Origin: Methyloversatilis discipulorum
GTDB taxonomy: Bacteria > Pseudomonadota > Gammaproteobacteria > Burkholderiales > Rhodocyclaceae
DNA: 64,000 bases
Assembly: GCF_000385375.1 (NCBI RefSeq)
Contig: NZ_ARVV01000001.1
Location: 930,001 to 994,000, forward strand
Reading direction: 5' to 3'
Part shown: in pieces, positions 8,783 through 18,784 of the stretch
Numbering within the stretch: the stretch's first letter is position 1
How the letters are laid out: every line of letters starts with the position of its first letter
Position numbers and translations under genes: made by a program
Notes under the pieces: model-generated
What the model was told of the DNA's origin: nothing
The model's input: only the letters and a program-made list of their open reading frames with translations
Database searches by the model: none

Positions 8783-9247
8783 TCATGAGTGCTCAGCAGC
8801 AAGATCCGGTCCCATCGACACCCGTAGCACAGTCCGTGTCTCGCCATCCCGCACGCGATTTGTGAACCACCACACCGCCCCCTTCTTTACCGTCCACTCC
8901 GCCTCCTCACCCGACAGCAACAACGCCGCCACCCGCCCCAACGTCGGCTGATGCCCCACCACCAGTACTGCACCGCTGCCGGTCGGCCACTCGGTGGCGG
9001 CGATCAGATCGGCGACCGACGCGTCGGTGCTCAGCAGCCGTGAGGTTTCGAAATCCAATTCCAGCGCCTGCGCGGTCTGTTGGCAGCGGGTGGCCGGGCT
9101 GACCAGGATGCGGGTGTTCTTCGGCAGGCGGGGTTTCAGCCAGGCGGCCATCTGCTTGGCCTGTTTCTCGCCGCGCGCGGACAGTTTGCGGCTGGCGTCG
9201 GGTACGGTGTCGAGCGCTTCGGCGTGACGCCACAGGATCAGTTCCAT
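8783..9247 (-). CDS. sixA: SixA-type phosphohistidine phosphatase
   Basis: A 154-residue histidine phosphatase-superfamily enzyme. The catalytic arm is LILWRHAEA near the N-terminus (R7, H8), and the second histidine is in VVGHQPTLG. This short form resembles SixA, which dephosphorylates phosphohistidine on signalling proteins. The ATG at 9247 is preceded by GAGGAG. The CYTH-CHAD gene lies 79 bp upstream on the same strand, a common pairing in proteobacteria with possible polyphosphate links. Confidence 0.87.
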   Translation of the reverse strand: MELILWRHAEALDTVPDASRKLSARGEKQAKQMAAWLKPRLPKNTRILVSPATRCQQTAQALELDFETSRLLSTDASVADLIAATEWPTGSGAVLVVGHQPTLGRVAALLLSGEEAEWTVKKGAVWWFTNRVRDGETRTVLRVSMGPDLAAEHS

Positions 9248-9326
9248 CGATGTCTCCTCGTGTTCTGGTCGGGCGCGCGCAGTGTGGTGAGGTGACGTGA
9301 CGGATGCATGACACGGCGCCCCGGAT

Positions 9327-10817
9327 TCAGCGCGGGCGAGGCATGCGCTCCAGGCGCTTGAGCAGCTTTGGCGCCTCGTCAACGATTTTCCGGTAGCGCG
9401 GCATGTGATGGGCGGCGATCTGCGCGACCGCAGCGAGCCGCGCCGGGTCGCTGCCGGCGGCGGCCAGCAGGCGCGGGCCGGCCTGGCTGAGATCGTTGAT
9501 GAAGCCCAGTTGCTCCTGCGCGGCCGCCAGCGTTTCGAGCGCGCGCCGGGCGCGATTCGCGTGCAGCAGCGGCAGGTTGAATTCGAGCGCGTAGCGCAGC
9601 CGCTTCACATCGATGCGCAGTGCGTGCAGCGCGGCGATGTCGCCCGATCTCGCCAGACGGGCGGCGGCAACCATGCGGGTGTGGGCGCGCGCGAGGCGCT
9701 TTTTGGCGAGGGCGGCCAGCGTCGGCGCGTCCTGCCGTTCGTCGAGGCGGTGCAGCACGTCGAGCAGCGCGATCATCAGTCGAGCCTGCCGGCCGTCCTG
9801 CAAGGCACGGATGACGCGCTCGCGCACTTCGCTGCGAATGGCATGCAGCGTGTGGGCGAGCTCGTTCAACTCTGGCGTGGCTGTCGTGCCGAGCAGCGGC
9901 GCCACCAGTTCGGACTGCAGTACGTCGCGGTCGCGCAGCTCGCCCAGTTCGCCCGCCAGCGCACGCAGGTGCTGCGCAAGATCGTCGGCGCTGCCTTCCG
10001 GCAACGCGGGCGCGAACACACGCAGTGCGCTGCGCAGCCGGCGCAGCGCGACGCGCATCTGGTGGATGAACTCCGGCGCGTCGCTGTGCAGCGCGCCGTG
10101 CTCGTTCGCCTGGTAGTGGGCGATGCAGTCCAGCGCGACGGCGCGGAAGGCGTCCGCGGCCGAGCCCTCCGGGTCTATCGGCGAGCGGCCGGCGCGCACT
10201 GGTTCGAGCACCGCGTCGGTCATCAGGTCATAGCCACGTTGCGCTTTGCTGCGCGACTCGGCGCGCAGCGGCAGCGTTGCTGCGAGACGGACGGCGAAAT
10301 CGAGCAGGGTGTCGACCGGGGCTCCGGCCAGTTCGAGTTCCAGTTCGGAAATGGTTTCGCGCCGTTCGCCGGCGATGATGTGACCGCGATCGGCCATCAG
10401 CAGCAGTTCGCCGCCGCCAGCGCGGAAGCGCCATTCGCGCCGTTCGAAGGTGGTGTCGAACACGGTGACGAGCACGCCGCGGTCGCGCAGCGTTTCGAGT
10501 TCCGTCCGCAGTGCGGGGTCGTCGATGGCCGAGAAATCGAAGTGCCCGCTGAAGGGCTGTTCCCATTCCGGGCGCGAGGACAGCCCTGCGCGCGATGCGC
10601 TGGCGCACTTCACTGTCTGCAGCCAGCGCCGCCCGGCGCGACGCAGGCGCAGCGCGACGCACTGGCGCCGCAGTGCGAGATCGGGGGTGTCGAAATAGAG
10701 GTTGCGCAGCGTCTGCGTGTGCGGCGGCGCGATTGCTTCGCGCAGCAGCGGGTGGCGGGAGAATGCGCGCCAGCCGGCATCGGCCATCGCCAGTTTGAGT
10801 TCGATTTCCTGGGCCAT
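9327..10817 (-). CDS. CYTH-CHAD protein, probable inorganic triphosphatase
   Basis: A 496-residue two-domain protein. The N-terminal half is a CYTH (triphosphate tunnel) domain opening with the ExExK motif in EIELKL, as in E. coli YgiF, which hydrolyses inorganic triphosphate. The C-terminal half (about 225-490) is a CHAD domain rich in His, Arg and Lys, a fold known to bind polyphosphate. The start MAQEIELKL is standard for the family. It sits between moaC and sixA on the minus strand. Tripolyphosphatase activity and polyphosphate targeting are inferred from the domains. Confidence 0.9.
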   Translation of the reverse strand: MAQEIELKLAMADAGWRAFSRHPLLREAIAPPHTQTLRNLYFDTPDLALRRQCVALRLRRAGRRWLQTVKCASASRAGLSSRPEWEQPFSGHFDFSAIDDPALRTELETLRDRGVLVTVFDTTFERREWRFRAGGGELLLMADRGHIIAGERRETISELELELAGAPVDTLLDFAVRLAATLPLRAESRSKAQRGYDLMTDAVLEPVRAGRSPIDPEGSAADAFRAVALDCIAHYQANEHGALHSDAPEFIHQMRVALRRLRSALRVFAPALPEGSADDLAQHLRALAGELGELRDRDVLQSELVAPLLGTTATPELNELAHTLHAIRSEVRERVIRALQDGRQARLMIALLDVLHRLDERQDAPTLAALAKKRLARAHTRMVAAARLARSGDIAALHALRIDVKRLRYALEFNLPLLHANRARRALETLAAAQEQLGFINDLSQAGPRLLAAAGSDPARLAAVAQIAAHHMPRYRKIVDEAPKLLKRLERMPRPR

Positions 10818-10967
10818 CGTTTCCGTGCCTGAGCGGGATCCACTGCCCGCGACCGGGCCGATGGTAGAACGAAAGCGGCGTCCTTCGTCACCTCGATCCG
10901 GTTGGCCGTCGATGTGCTGGCGATTCCGGCTCCGCCTTGCTTCGAGCGGCGCTCGTGCCGACCGGGC

Positions 10968-11471
10968 TCAGTCGGCCGTCCAGTGCCCCGACTTGCCGCC
11001 GGCCTTTTCCAGCAGACGGATGTCGCCGATGCGCATGCCGCGGTCGACCGCCTTGCACATATCGTAGATGGTGAGCAGTGCGACGCTGGTCGCGGTCAGC
11101 GCTTCCATCTCGACGCCGGTCTGGCCGGTGGTGCGGGCGGTGACTTCGCACAGCACCCGGCTCGTCGCCTCGTCAAGCGTGAACTCGACGCTCACCTTGG
11201 TCAGGGCGATCGGATGGCACAGCGGGATCAGATCGGAGGTGCGCTTCGATGACTGGATGCCGGCGATGCGCGCGACGCCGAGCACATCGCCCTTTTTTGC
11301 ATTGCCGTCGCGCACCAGCGCGAAAGTGGCCGGCTGCATCGTGATCGAGCCGGCGGCACGCGCCACGCGCGCGGTGTGCGCCTTGTCGCCGACGTCGACC
11401 ATGTGGGCCTGGCCCTGGGCGTCGAAATGGGTCAGCGGAGACTGCTTGGTCTGGGAGTCGTCGGCGCTCAT
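10968..11471 (-). CDS. moaC: Cyclic pyranopterin monophosphate synthase MoaC
   Basis: A 167-residue enzyme of molybdenum cofactor synthesis that, after MoaA, forms cyclic pyranopterin monophosphate. Family landmarks are clear: LTHFD and [10 protein letters not shown] near the N-terminus, [32 protein letters not shown] and the C-terminal KSGHW. Length is normal. Its ATG overlaps the stop of the response regulator upstream by four bases (ATGA), so the two are probably co-translated, although no functional link is known. No other moa gene is in the window; a ModE-like regulator lies at the far end. Confidence 0.97.
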   Translation of the reverse strand: MSADDSQTKQSPLTHFDAQGQAHMVDVGDKAHTARVARAAGSITMQPATFALVRDGNAKKGDVLGVARIAGIQSSKRTSDLIPLCHPIALTKVSVEFTLDEATSRVLCEVTARTTGQTGVEMEALTATSVALLTIYDMCKAVDRGMRIGDIRLLEKAGGKSGHWTAD

Positions 11472-11938
11472 CGTGTCATTGCGGACGGGTGGGGTGGGGG
11501 GATGTTCAGTTCGAGCCAGTAGCGGGCGAGCAGTGTCAGCGTTTCGGAAAAACTGACGAAATCGAGCGACTTGCGCACGAAGCTGTTGGCACCGAGTTGC
11601 GCGGCGGTGCGGATGTCGCGCTGCTGCGACGACGCGGACACCATGACCACCGGCAGCACGTGCGTCTGCGGGTCGGCCCTCACCTGTCGCAGCACTTCCA
11701 GCCCGTCGATGCGCGGCAGCGTCAGATCCAGCATCACCAGCGCCGGTTGGTAACGCGTGTCGCGTCCGACGAAGGCTCCGCGCCCGAACAGGTAGTCCAG
11801 CCCTTCCTCTCCGGAGGCGGCGATCTGGATCTGCTCGGTCGGCACGATGTTACGCAGTGCCGTGGTGATGAGCTTCACGTCTTCGGGTACATCTTCAATC
11901 AGCAGCAGGGCGTGCGAACCAACCGGAATCGACGACAT
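11468..11938 (-). CDS. Single-domain response regulator (CheY/Rcp1-like)
   Basis: A 156-residue receiver domain with no output domain. The acidic pair is E15/D16, the phospho-acceptor D71 in VMLDLTLP, the conserved Ser/Thr in VSASS, and the lysine K123 in VRKSLDF. The region between beta-2 and beta-3 ([10 protein letters not shown]) resembles the Rcp1/phytochrome-associated regulators. Its stop overlaps the moaC start. No cognate kinase is adjacent, so its partner is unknown. Confidence 0.9.
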   Translation of the reverse strand: MSSIPVGSHALLLIEDVPEDVKLITTALRNIVPTEQIQIAASGEEGLDYLFGRGAFVGRDTRYQPALVMLDLTLPRIDGLEVLRQVRADPQTHVLPVVMVSASSQQRDIRTAAQLGANSFVRKSLDFVSFSETLTLLARYWLELNIPPPHPSAMTR

Positions 11939-12146
11939 CGGAGACGTAGGCGTTGAGTGGTGAGAGGACCGGCCAGGCCGGCTACCATGTCGGTCGTCGC
12001 GCTGCGCCGGCCGGACCTTCTGTGCTGCCGTTCTTGTTGCGCCGCCTCTGTTTGCGGGGCAGCGTCACACGCGGTAACGGATCGCTGACGAATGCTCACC
12101 TGCTGCCGAACGACCGTTCACGCCTGCCCGTTATCATAGCATCGCC

Positions 12147-13601
12147 ATGAGTCACTTCCTGTCCTCCCGCCGGCTGCGCAAGGCGGTCGCCGTGCTGCTC
12201 CTGCTGCCGCTTGCCGCGCCAGCCAATACGTTGCCCGATCTGGGCGACGTCGCCCAGGCTGATCTGCCGCCGTCGCTCGAACGTCGCATCGGCGAATCGC
12301 TGTGGCGCGACATGCGGGTGCGCGAGCGCAGCTACATCAACGATCCGGAGATCAACGGCTACCTGAACCAGCTGGCCGACCGACTGGTGTCCAAGTTGCC
12401 GGATTCGACACAGAGCTTCGAACTGTTCGCGCTGCGCGACCCGACGCTGAACGCCTTCGCCTGGCCCGGCGGCTTCATCGGCGTGCATACGGGCCTCATC
12501 GTCGCCGCGCAGAGCGAATCCGAACTTGCTTCGGTGATCGCGCACGAAATTTCGCACGTGACGCAGCGGCACATCGCACGGCTGTATTCCAAGCGTGGCG
12601 AAATGAGCGTGATCGCGATCGCCTCGCTGATCATCGCGGCGCTGGCTGCGCGCGGCAACTCACAGGCGGCGCAGGCCGCGCTGGTCGGTGGCCAGGCGGC
12701 GAACATCGCTACGCAACTTTCCTACACCCGCGACTTCGAACGCGAGGCGGACCGTATCGGCATCCAGATGCTGGACGGCGCCGGCTTCGACACGCGCGGC
12801 ATGGCAGCCTTCTTCGAGCGCATGCAGCGCTCGGTGCGCTTCTACGAAGCGAATTCGCCGGCCTACCTGCGCACCCACCCGCTGACTACCGAGCGTATCG
12901 CCGACGCGGCCGCGCGCATCCAGCAGACCGCCTACCGCCAGGTGCCGGACAGCATCGATTTCCTGCTGGTGCGCGCCAAGCTGCGTGCCTACGATGGTGA
13001 TGCGCGCGAGGCGATGGCCGAGTTCGAGAGCCGGCTGCGCGATGTCCAGGGCAACGCGCGCGTCGCCGCGCGCTTCGGTCTGGCGCACGCGGCACTGCGC
13101 TTGCGCGACTTCAAGCGCGCGCAGCAGGAACTCGATGGCTTGCGCGCCGACGGCTTTGCGTCGCCGATGCTCGACAACCTGGGCGGGCGCATCAGCCTGG
13201 ACGCCGGGCGTCCGGCCGAGGCGGTCGAGCGCTTTCGTGACGGACTGAGCCGATCCGCGCGTTCGCGCGCGCTGCTGTATGGACTGATCGAGGCGCTGCT
13301 GGCCGACAATCGTCCGGACGAGGCGCTGACGGTCGTCAATGGCGAGGTGTCCGTCACTACCCAGGACCCACAGCTCTACCAGTACCAGGCGCGGACCTAT
13401 GCGCTGCTCGGCAAGCGCCTGGCGCAGCACCGTGCGCAGGCCGAGGCCTATGTGCTGAATGGGCAGTATCAGGCCGCCATCGAACAGCTCGAACTGGCCC
13501 AGCGCGCTGCCGACGGGGATTTCTACCAGCAGTCTGCGGTCGATGCGCGGCTGCGCGAACTGCGCGAGCGGCTCGCCGAGCAGCGGCGCGACGGCATGTA
13601 G
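12147..13601 (+). CDS. bepA: BepA-like periplasmic M48 metalloprotease with TPR repeats
   Basis: A 484-residue protein with an N-terminal signal peptide (basic RRLRK, then a Leu/Ala core ending near APA). The M48 peptidase domain has zinc motif HEISH (H133, E134, H137) and a downstream glutamate in READRIG. Residues about 270-480 are TPR-like helices. BepA (YfgC) assists and degrades outer membrane assembly intermediates such as LptD. The start gives a clean signal peptide. lptF and lptG, which serve the same LPS pathway, lie about 7 kb downstream, but that is not a strong link. Confidence 0.92.
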   Translation: MSHFLSSRRLRKAVAVLLLLPLAAPANTLPDLGDVAQADLPPSLERRIGESLWRDMRVRERSYINDPEINGYLNQLADRLVSKLPDSTQSFELFALRDPTLNAFAWPGGFIGVHTGLIVAAQSESELASVIAHEISHVTQRHIARLYSKRGEMSVIAIASLIIAALAARGNSQAAQAALVGGQAANIATQLSYTRDFEREADRIGIQMLDGAGFDTRGMAAFFERMQRSVRFYEANSPAYLRTHPLTTERIADAAARIQQTAYRQVPDSIDFLLVRAKLRAYDGDAREAMAEFESRLRDVQGNARVAARFGLAHAALRLRDFKRAQQELDGLRADGFASPMLDNLGGRISLDAGRPAEAVERFRDGLSRSARSRALLYGLIEALLADNRPDEALTVVNGEVSVTTQDPQLYQYQARTYALLGKRLAQHRAQAEAYVLNGQYQAAIEQLELAQRAADGDFYQQSAVDARLRELRERLAEQRRDGM

Positions 13602-13702
13602 GCGGCCAGGCGGATGACGACCGGGCGCCCGGACTCAAAGCCGTGGCGTTGATCACCGCCGCGACAGCGGGTATAAACGCCGCTCCAAGCACGGGGTGAA
13701 AC

Positions 13703-13930
13703 ATGGAATTCGACAAGGAACTGGATGCGCGTGGCCTGAACTGTCCGCTGCCCATCCTGCGCACCAAGAAAGCGCTTTCGGAACTGAGCAGCGGTCAGGT
13801 GCTGCGCGTGGTGGCGACCGATCCCGGCGCGGTGCGCGATTTCGAGGCCTTCGCACGGCAGACGGGCAACACCCTGCTCGACAGCGGCGAAGCGAACAAG
13901 GAATTCTTCTTCCTGCTGCGACGCAAGTAA
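13703..13930 (+). CDS. TusA/SirA-family sulfur carrier protein
   Basis: A 75-residue protein with the family motif CPLPILRTKKAL near the N-terminus; Cys14 is the expected persulfide carrier. Length and the C-terminal EFFFLLRR strand fit TusA-like proteins. GGGGTGA precedes the ATG. TusA relays sulfur for 2-thiouridine in tRNA, but many paralogues have other sulfur roles, so the exact acceptor is open. A GST-like gene follows 35 bp later on the same strand. Confidence 0.88.
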   Translation: MEFDKELDARGLNCPLPILRTKKALSELSSGQVLRVVATDPGAVRDFEAFARQTGNTLLDSGEANKEFFFLLRRK

Positions 13931-13965
13931 GCGCAGCGGCCGGCGCCAGAATAACGGGGGAAAAC

Positions 13966-14670
13966 ATGATCCGTCTTTTCCAGTTTCCTCCGGCGATGGG
14001 CCTGCCCAATGCGAGCGGCTTCTGCCTCAAGCTTGAAACCTGGCTGCGCATGGCCGGGCTGCCCTACCAGAACGTCTACACGATGAATCTGGGCAAGGCG
14101 CCCAAGGGCAAGCTGCCGCACATCATCGACGACGATGGCACCGTGCTCGCGGACAGCGGGCTCATCATCGATCACCTGAAGCGGCGCCACGGTGTGGCGC
14201 TGGACGATCACCTCGATCGCAATCAGCGCGCACAATCGCTGATGCTCCAGCGTACGCTGGAAGAACATGCCTACTGGTGCGTGCTCCATTTCCGCTGGGC
14301 CGACGACCGTTACTGGCCGGCGACGCGCGACGCCTTTTTCGGCGGCATGGGCGCGCCCTACAAGTGGTTCGTGCCGGCGCTCGCGCGCGGCGGCATGGTG
14401 AAGCAGGTGAAGGCGGCGGGCGTAGGCCGTCACACCGCTGACGAAATCACCGATATGGGCATGCGCGACATCGACGCCGTCGCCACCGTGCTCGGTGACA
14501 AGCCCTTCCTGTTTGGCCACCCCTCCAGCATCGATGCAACGGCCTACGGCATGCTGGCCAATGTCGTGTTCGTCGATGTCGACATTCCATTCAAGCGGCT
14601 GATCGAGCGCGACTACCCGTCCATCGTGCGCTACTGCGAGCGGATGAGGCAGGTTTATTGGAGGGGCTAG
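13966..14670 (+). CDS. Glutathione S-transferase family protein (Fax/metaxin-like)
   Basis: A 234-residue protein with an N-terminal thioredoxin-like half and an all-helical C-terminal half. KGKLPHIIDDDG and LADSGLIIDHL mark the glutathione-binding strand and helix; LFGHPSSIDATAYGML is typical of the C-terminal domain of the metaxin/Fax subgroup. The start ATG is preceded by GGGGGA. Substrate unknown. It is transcribed with the TusA-like gene and followed by an inverted-repeat element. Confidence 0.82.
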   Translation: MIRLFQFPPAMGLPNASGFCLKLETWLRMAGLPYQNVYTMNLGKAPKGKLPHIIDDDGTVLADSGLIIDHLKRRHGVALDDHLDRNQRAQSLMLQRTLEEHAYWCVLHFRWADDRYWPATRDAFFGGMGAPYKWFVPALARGGMVKQVKAAGVGRHTADEITDMGMRDIDAVATVLGDKPFLFGHPSSIDATAYGMLANVVFVDVDIPFKRLIERDYPSIVRYCERMRQVYWRG

Positions 14671-14775
14671 GGGGCAGGGGCTAGGGGTTAGGGGCTGGGG
14701 ACTAGAAAAGTTTCCGGGCGGCTTCGCCGCCCGCAATCCGCTAGCCCCAAACCCCTAGCCCCCAGCCCCTCGCGT
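14671..14775. repeat. G/C-tract inverted repeat with a nested hairpin between GST and valS
   Basis: GGGGCTAGGGGTTA-type tracts at about 14671-14704 are mirrored by CTAGCCCC-type tracts at 14741-14769. Between the arms is a perfect 8-bp stem CGGGCGGC / GCCGCCCG with a TTC loop (14715-14733). The element fills the gap between two convergent genes and could terminate both or be a dispersed repeat. Confidence 0.7.
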
Positions 14776-17717
14776 CACCCCAATCGCCCCAGCTGTTCTT
14801 CCAGCTTGACCAAAAGATCGCCGAAATCGGTGAGGCGCTTGCGCTCCTGCTCGACCACGGCGGCGGGGGCGCGGCCGACGAAGCTCTCGTTGCCGAGCTT
14901 GGCTTCGCATTTCGCGATCTCGCCTTTGACGCGGGCGATCTCCTTGCCGACGCGCTCGCGCTCGGCAGCGACGTCGATCTCGATCTTCAGCATCAGGCGG
15001 AAATCGCCCACCACCTGCACCGGCGCTGGCGAATCCGGCAGCGCGTCACCCACCGCCTGCACCTCGCTGAGCTTGGCGAGCGCGGCAAGGTAGGGTGCGT
15101 AGCCACGGATCGCCTCGGTCTTGCCGGCAGCCAGCAGCGGCACCTTGGTGGCGGGCGACACGCCCATCTCGCCACGCAGGCTGCGGCAGGCGTCGATCAT
15201 GGTCTTCAGTTCCGCCACCCAGGCGTCGGCGGTCGCGTCGATGCGGCTCAGATTGGCCTGCGGGTAGCGTACCAGCTGGATCGACTCGCCTTCTTTGCGC
15301 TCGGCCAGCGGGGCCACCGTCTGCCACAGCTCTTCGGTGATGAAGGGAATCAGCGGGTGAGCCAGACGCAGCACCGTTTCGAGCACGCGCAGCAGGGTGC
15401 GGCGGGTGGCGCGCTGCTGGGCGGGTGTGCCGTTCTGGATCTGCACCTTGGCCAGTTCGAGGTACCAGTCGCAGTACTCGTCCCACACGAAGCGGTAGAT
15501 GGCCTGCGCCACCAGGTCGAAACGGTAGTCGCCGAACTGTTTCTCGACTTCGGCTTCGACGCGCTGCAGTTCGCTGACGATCCACAGGTCGGGCGCCTGG
15601 AAGTGCAGCGGACCGTCCGGGCCGCAGTCGTCGTTGCACGGCGCCATGCCGCAGTCCTGGCCTTCGCAGTTCATCAGCACGAAGCGGGTGGCGTTCCACA
15701 GCTTGTTGCAGAAGTTGCGGTAGCCCTCACAGCGCTGCATGTCGAACTTGATGTCGCGGCCGGGGCTGGCGAGCGAGGCGAAGGTGAAGCGCAGCGCGTC
15801 GGTGCCGAAGGCGGGGATGCCGTCCGGAAACTCCTTGCGGGTGCGTTTCTCGATCTGTTCCGCCTGCTTCGGATTCATTAGGCCGGTGGTGCGCTTCTTC
15901 ACCAGATCGTCGAGCGCGATGCCGTCGATCAGGTCGATCGGGTCCAGCACATTGCCCTTGGATTTCGACATCTTCTGGCCTTCCGCGTCGCGGATCAGGC
16001 CGTGCACATAGACGTCGCGGAACGGAATGCGGCCGGTGATGTGCGTGGTCATCATGACCATGCGCGCCACCCAGAAGAAGATGATGTCGAAGCCGGTCAC
16101 CAGCACCGAGGAGGGCAGGTAGAGGTCGAGCGCCGGATTGCTTTTCTCCGGGTTGCCCGGCTCCCAGTCCGGTGTCCAGTCCAGCGTCGAGAAGGGCCAC
16201 AGCGCCGACGAATACCAGGTGTCGAGCACGTCCTCGTCACGCTTGAGCAGCGGCAGGTTTTCCTTGATCGCGTAGTTGCGGCCGACCTCGGGCAGCGTGT
16301 CGCCGGACATTTCGCGCGCCATCGCGGTGGCGACGGCGAGGCGCTTCAGGTCGGGGTTCGATTGCGCGAGGTGCTCGAAATACTTCTGATAGGCCTCGGC
16401 TTCGGAGTGCGCGACGAACACATTGCCCTGATCGTCGTACCAGGCCGGAATCTGGTGGCCCCACCACAGCTGGCGCGAAATGCACCAGTCCTGGATGTTG
16501 TTCAGCCACTGGTTGTAGGTGTTCACCCAGTTTTCCGGGTGGAAGCGGATTTCGCCGCTCGCCACCACGTCGAGCGCCTTCTGCGTGATGCTCTTGCCGT
16601 CCGGACCGGGCTTGCTCATCGCGACGAACCACTGGTCGGTCAGCATGGGCTCGATCACGGCATTCGTGCGGTCACCACGCGGCACCTTGAGCGTGTGCTT
16701 GTCGGTCTTTTCCAGCAGGCCCGAGGCTTCCAGGTCGGCGACGATGGCTTTGCGTGCGGCGAAGCGGTCGAGACCGCGGTATTTTTCCGGCGCGTTGTCG
16801 TTGATCTTCGCATCCAGCGTCAGGATGGAAATCATGGTCAGACCGTGACGCTGGCCGACCGCGTAGTCGTTGAAATCGTGCGCCGGGGTCACCTTGACCA
16901 CGCCGGTGCCGAATTCGCGATCGACGTAGCTGTCGGCGATGACCGGAATCTCCCGGTCGGTCAGCGGCAGCTTCACCGTCTTGCCGATCAGCGCGCTGTA
17001 GCGCTCGTCCTCCGGATGCACCATGACCGCGACGTCGCCGAGCATGGTTTCCGGGCGGGTGGTGGCGACGGTCAGATGACCGGAACCATCGGCCAGCGGA
17101 TAGCGGATGTGCCACAGCGAACCGGCTTCCTCTTCCTGCACCACTTCAAGGTCGGACACAGCGGTGCCCAGAACCGGGTCCCAGTTCACCAGGCGCTTGC
17201 CGCGATAGATCAGGCCCTCTTCATGCAGACGGACGAAGGTTTCGGTGACGATCTTCGACAGGCCTTCGTCCATCGTGAAGCGCTCGCGCGTCCAGTCGGG
17301 CGAGGTGCCGAGGCGGCGCATCTGGCGGGTGATGGTGGAACCGGAGTACTCCTTCCATTCCCACACCTTCTTCACGAACTCCTCGCGGCCGAGGTCGTGG
17401 CGTGAGATGCCCAGGGCGTCGAGTTGGCGCTCGACCACGATCTGCGTGGCGATGCCCGCGTGGTCGGTGCCCGGCTGCCACAACGTGTTGTCGCCGCGCA
17501 TGCGGTGATAGCGCGTCAGCGCATCCATCAGGGTCTGGTTGAAGCCATGACCCATGTGCAGCGTGCCGGTGACGTTCGGCGGCGGCAGCAGGATGCAGAA
17601 GTTGGGCTTGTTCGGGGTGTCTGTGTCCAGGCCGGCAGCGAAATAGCCGCGCGATTCCCACTCGGGGTACCAGCGGCGTTCGATGTCGGCCGGTTCGAAG
17701 CTCTTGGCCAGCGTCAT
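14775..17717 (-). CDS. valS: Valyl-tRNA synthetase
   Basis: A 980-residue class I aminoacyl-tRNA synthetase charging tRNA-Val. The HIGH motif is the HMGH in [13 protein letters not shown] (H54-H57) and the KMSKS motif is KMSKSKGN. The C-terminus is the charged coiled-coil arm typical of bacterial ValRS. Start [20 protein letters not shown] is canonical; the frame is open upstream without family similarity. It follows pepA, holC and a repeat protein on the minus strand, with only 29 bp between the repeat gene and valS. The pepA-holC-valS order is widely conserved. Confidence 0.98.
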   Translation of the reverse strand: MTLAKSFEPADIERRWYPEWESRGYFAAGLDTDTPNKPNFCILLPPPNVTGTLHMGHGFNQTLMDALTRYHRMRGDNTLWQPGTDHAGIATQIVVERQLDALGISRHDLGREEFVKKVWEWKEYSGSTITRQMRRLGTSPDWTRERFTMDEGLSKIVTETFVRLHEEGLIYRGKRLVNWDPVLGTAVSDLEVVQEEEAGSLWHIRYPLADGSGHLTVATTRPETMLGDVAVMVHPEDERYSALIGKTVKLPLTDREIPVIADSYVDREFGTGVVKVTPAHDFNDYAVGQRHGLTMISILTLDAKINDNAPEKYRGLDRFAARKAIVADLEASGLLEKTDKHTLKVPRGDRTNAVIEPMLTDQWFVAMSKPGPDGKSITQKALDVVASGEIRFHPENWVNTYNQWLNNIQDWCISRQLWWGHQIPAWYDDQGNVFVAHSEAEAYQKYFEHLAQSNPDLKRLAVATAMAREMSGDTLPEVGRNYAIKENLPLLKRDEDVLDTWYSSALWPFSTLDWTPDWEPGNPEKSNPALDLYLPSSVLVTGFDIIFFWVARMVMMTTHITGRIPFRDVYVHGLIRDAEGQKMSKSKGNVLDPIDLIDGIALDDLVKKRTTGLMNPKQAEQIEKRTRKEFPDGIPAFGTDALRFTFASLASPGRDIKFDMQRCEGYRNFCNKLWNATRFVLMNCEGQDCGMAPCNDDCGPDGPLHFQAPDLWIVSELQRVEAEVEKQFGDYRFDLVAQAIYRFVWDEYCDWYLELAKVQIQNGTPAQQRATRRTLLRVLETVLRLAHPLIPFITEELWQTVAPLAERKEGESIQLVRYPQANLSRIDATADAWVAELKTMIDACRSLRGEMGVSPATKVPLLAAGKTEAIRGYAPYLAALAKLSEVQAVGDALPDSPAPVQVVGDFRLMLKIEIDVAAERERVGKEIARVKGEIAKCEAKLGNESFVGRAPAAVVEQERKRLTDFGDLLVKLEEQLGRLG

Positions 17718-17746
17718 GACGGGTCTGCGTGGATGCAAACCCGCGA

Positions 17747-18361
17747 TTATAGGGGCTGGTCGGGCTGGTCCGAAGGTTCGACCGTGGCGTTGAGCACGGC
17801 CTGACTGCGGTTTTCGATGTCGGCGGCGATGGATTCGCGCAGATCGAGTACTGCCTGTTCGCGGATGCGGGCTGTTGCATTCTCCAGTGCGGCGCCCAGC
17901 GCCGCCTCGAACGCCACCTGCATCTCGATGCTGACCAGCGCCGGCAGCGTGGTCGTGCACCAGTCGTCGATGCGGCTCTGGATCAGCGCGGGCAGGTCGG
18001 AAAACTGCTGCGACAGTGCGTCGGACGTGGTCTGCTGCAGACGCTCCCGGACTTCGATGCCGACCGCGCGCGCAACCTCGCCGGTCACGCGTTCCGTCAC
18101 GTCGGCGGTGACGCGTTCGGTCACTTCCACGGTGACCCGCTCGGTGACTTCGGCCGTCACTCGCTCCGTGACCTCCGCGGTCACCGCCGCGGTGATTTCG
18201 GCGCTGCGGTCCTCGGGTTCCGGCACCAGGGTGTCGAGATCGACTTCCTCTGTCAGCAGCGGGATGCCGTCGTCCACCACGGCCGGGGCGACCCGGCCGG
18301 CAACGAAGGTGCGGCTGCGCCGCATCAGCGAATCGGCTCGGCCGATCAGGTCGTCGCTCAT
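17747..18361 (-). CDS. Hypothetical protein with octapeptide repeats, coupled to holC
   Basis: A 204-residue soluble protein that I do not recognise. Residues 56-103 are six eight-residue units on the theme VTERVTAE, continuing into a helical region rich in Ala, Gln and Glu. The C-terminal half (about 110-190) is predicted helical with conserved-looking DWC and IEMQVAFE. The ATG overlaps the holC stop by four bases (ATGA), and valS follows, so it sits inside the pepA-holC-valS operon. It may be an accessory protein of unknown role; the eight-residue period with alternating Val and charged residues suggests an extended amphipathic helix or beta-solenoid-like stack. Confidence 0.75.
   Translation of the reverse strand: MSDDLIGRADSLMRRSRTFVAGRVAPAVVDDGIPLLTEEVDLDTLVPEPEDRSAEITAAVTAEVTERVTAEVTERVTVEVTERVTADVTERVTGEVARAVGIEVRERLQQTTSDALSQQFSDLPALIQSRIDDWCTTTLPALVSIEMQVAFEAALGAALENATARIREQAVLDLRESIAADIENRSQAVLNATVEPSDQPDQPL
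18053..18196 (-). repeat. Six tandem 24-bp units encoding the VTERVTAE octapeptide
   Basis: Six 24-bp units in frame; the middle four (VTERVT plus two variable residues) are nearly identical in protein and similar in DNA, while the outer units are diverged. Slippage could change the copy number without shifting frame. Confidence 0.85.
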
Positions 18362-18777
18362 GCTTCAGCCTTTCGTGTCTGCATGTCGAATCCGCCCTGC
18401 CGGTAGCGCACGTAGCGCGTGCGCGCCGCGTCGCGGTCGGCGGGGTCCTGACTGACGATCTCGACGATGTGCGCGCGCTGCTCGAAACCGGCCGGCACGT
18501 CGTGCGCCATATTGAGCAGTACGGCGTCGGCCGGGGCCGACGCCGGATCGCGGCCGATGCGCACCGGCGTCGCGTCGCTCAGCGGGTGGCCGTCGCGCAC
18601 ATGCGGAATGAAGGCCAGCGGCTCGAACACCCACAACATCTGGTCGAGCCGCGCGGCCAGCGCGTCGTTGTCGCAATGTATCCACACGCGACGCCCCGCG
18701 GCGTGCCATTGCGCCACCAGCGCACAGGCGTGGCGCAGCTTATCGGGCGCGTCGTGGTGGAATTCGGCGACCGCCAT
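18358..18777 (-). CDS. holC: DNA polymerase III chi subunit
   Basis: A 139-residue clamp-loader accessory protein that links the gamma complex to SSB. Recognised by [16 protein letters not shown] near the N-terminus, then [17 protein letters not shown] and FIPHV, all in the order seen in HolC. Located 7 bp after pepA as in many proteobacteria. The downstream repeat-protein gene starts in the last codon. Confidence 0.93.
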   Translation of the reverse strand: MAVAEFHHDAPDKLRHACALVAQWHAAGRRVWIHCDNDALAARLDQMLWVFEPLAFIPHVRDGHPLSDATPVRIGRDPASAPADAVLLNMAHDVPAGFEQRAHIVEIVSQDPADRDAARTRYVRYRQGGFDMQTRKAEA

Positions 18778-18784
18778 GCGTGCC

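Noticed and set aside
18053..18196. Tandem 24-bp units as a CRISPR array
   Set aside because: There are no spacers; the units are contiguous, in frame and encode an octapeptide.
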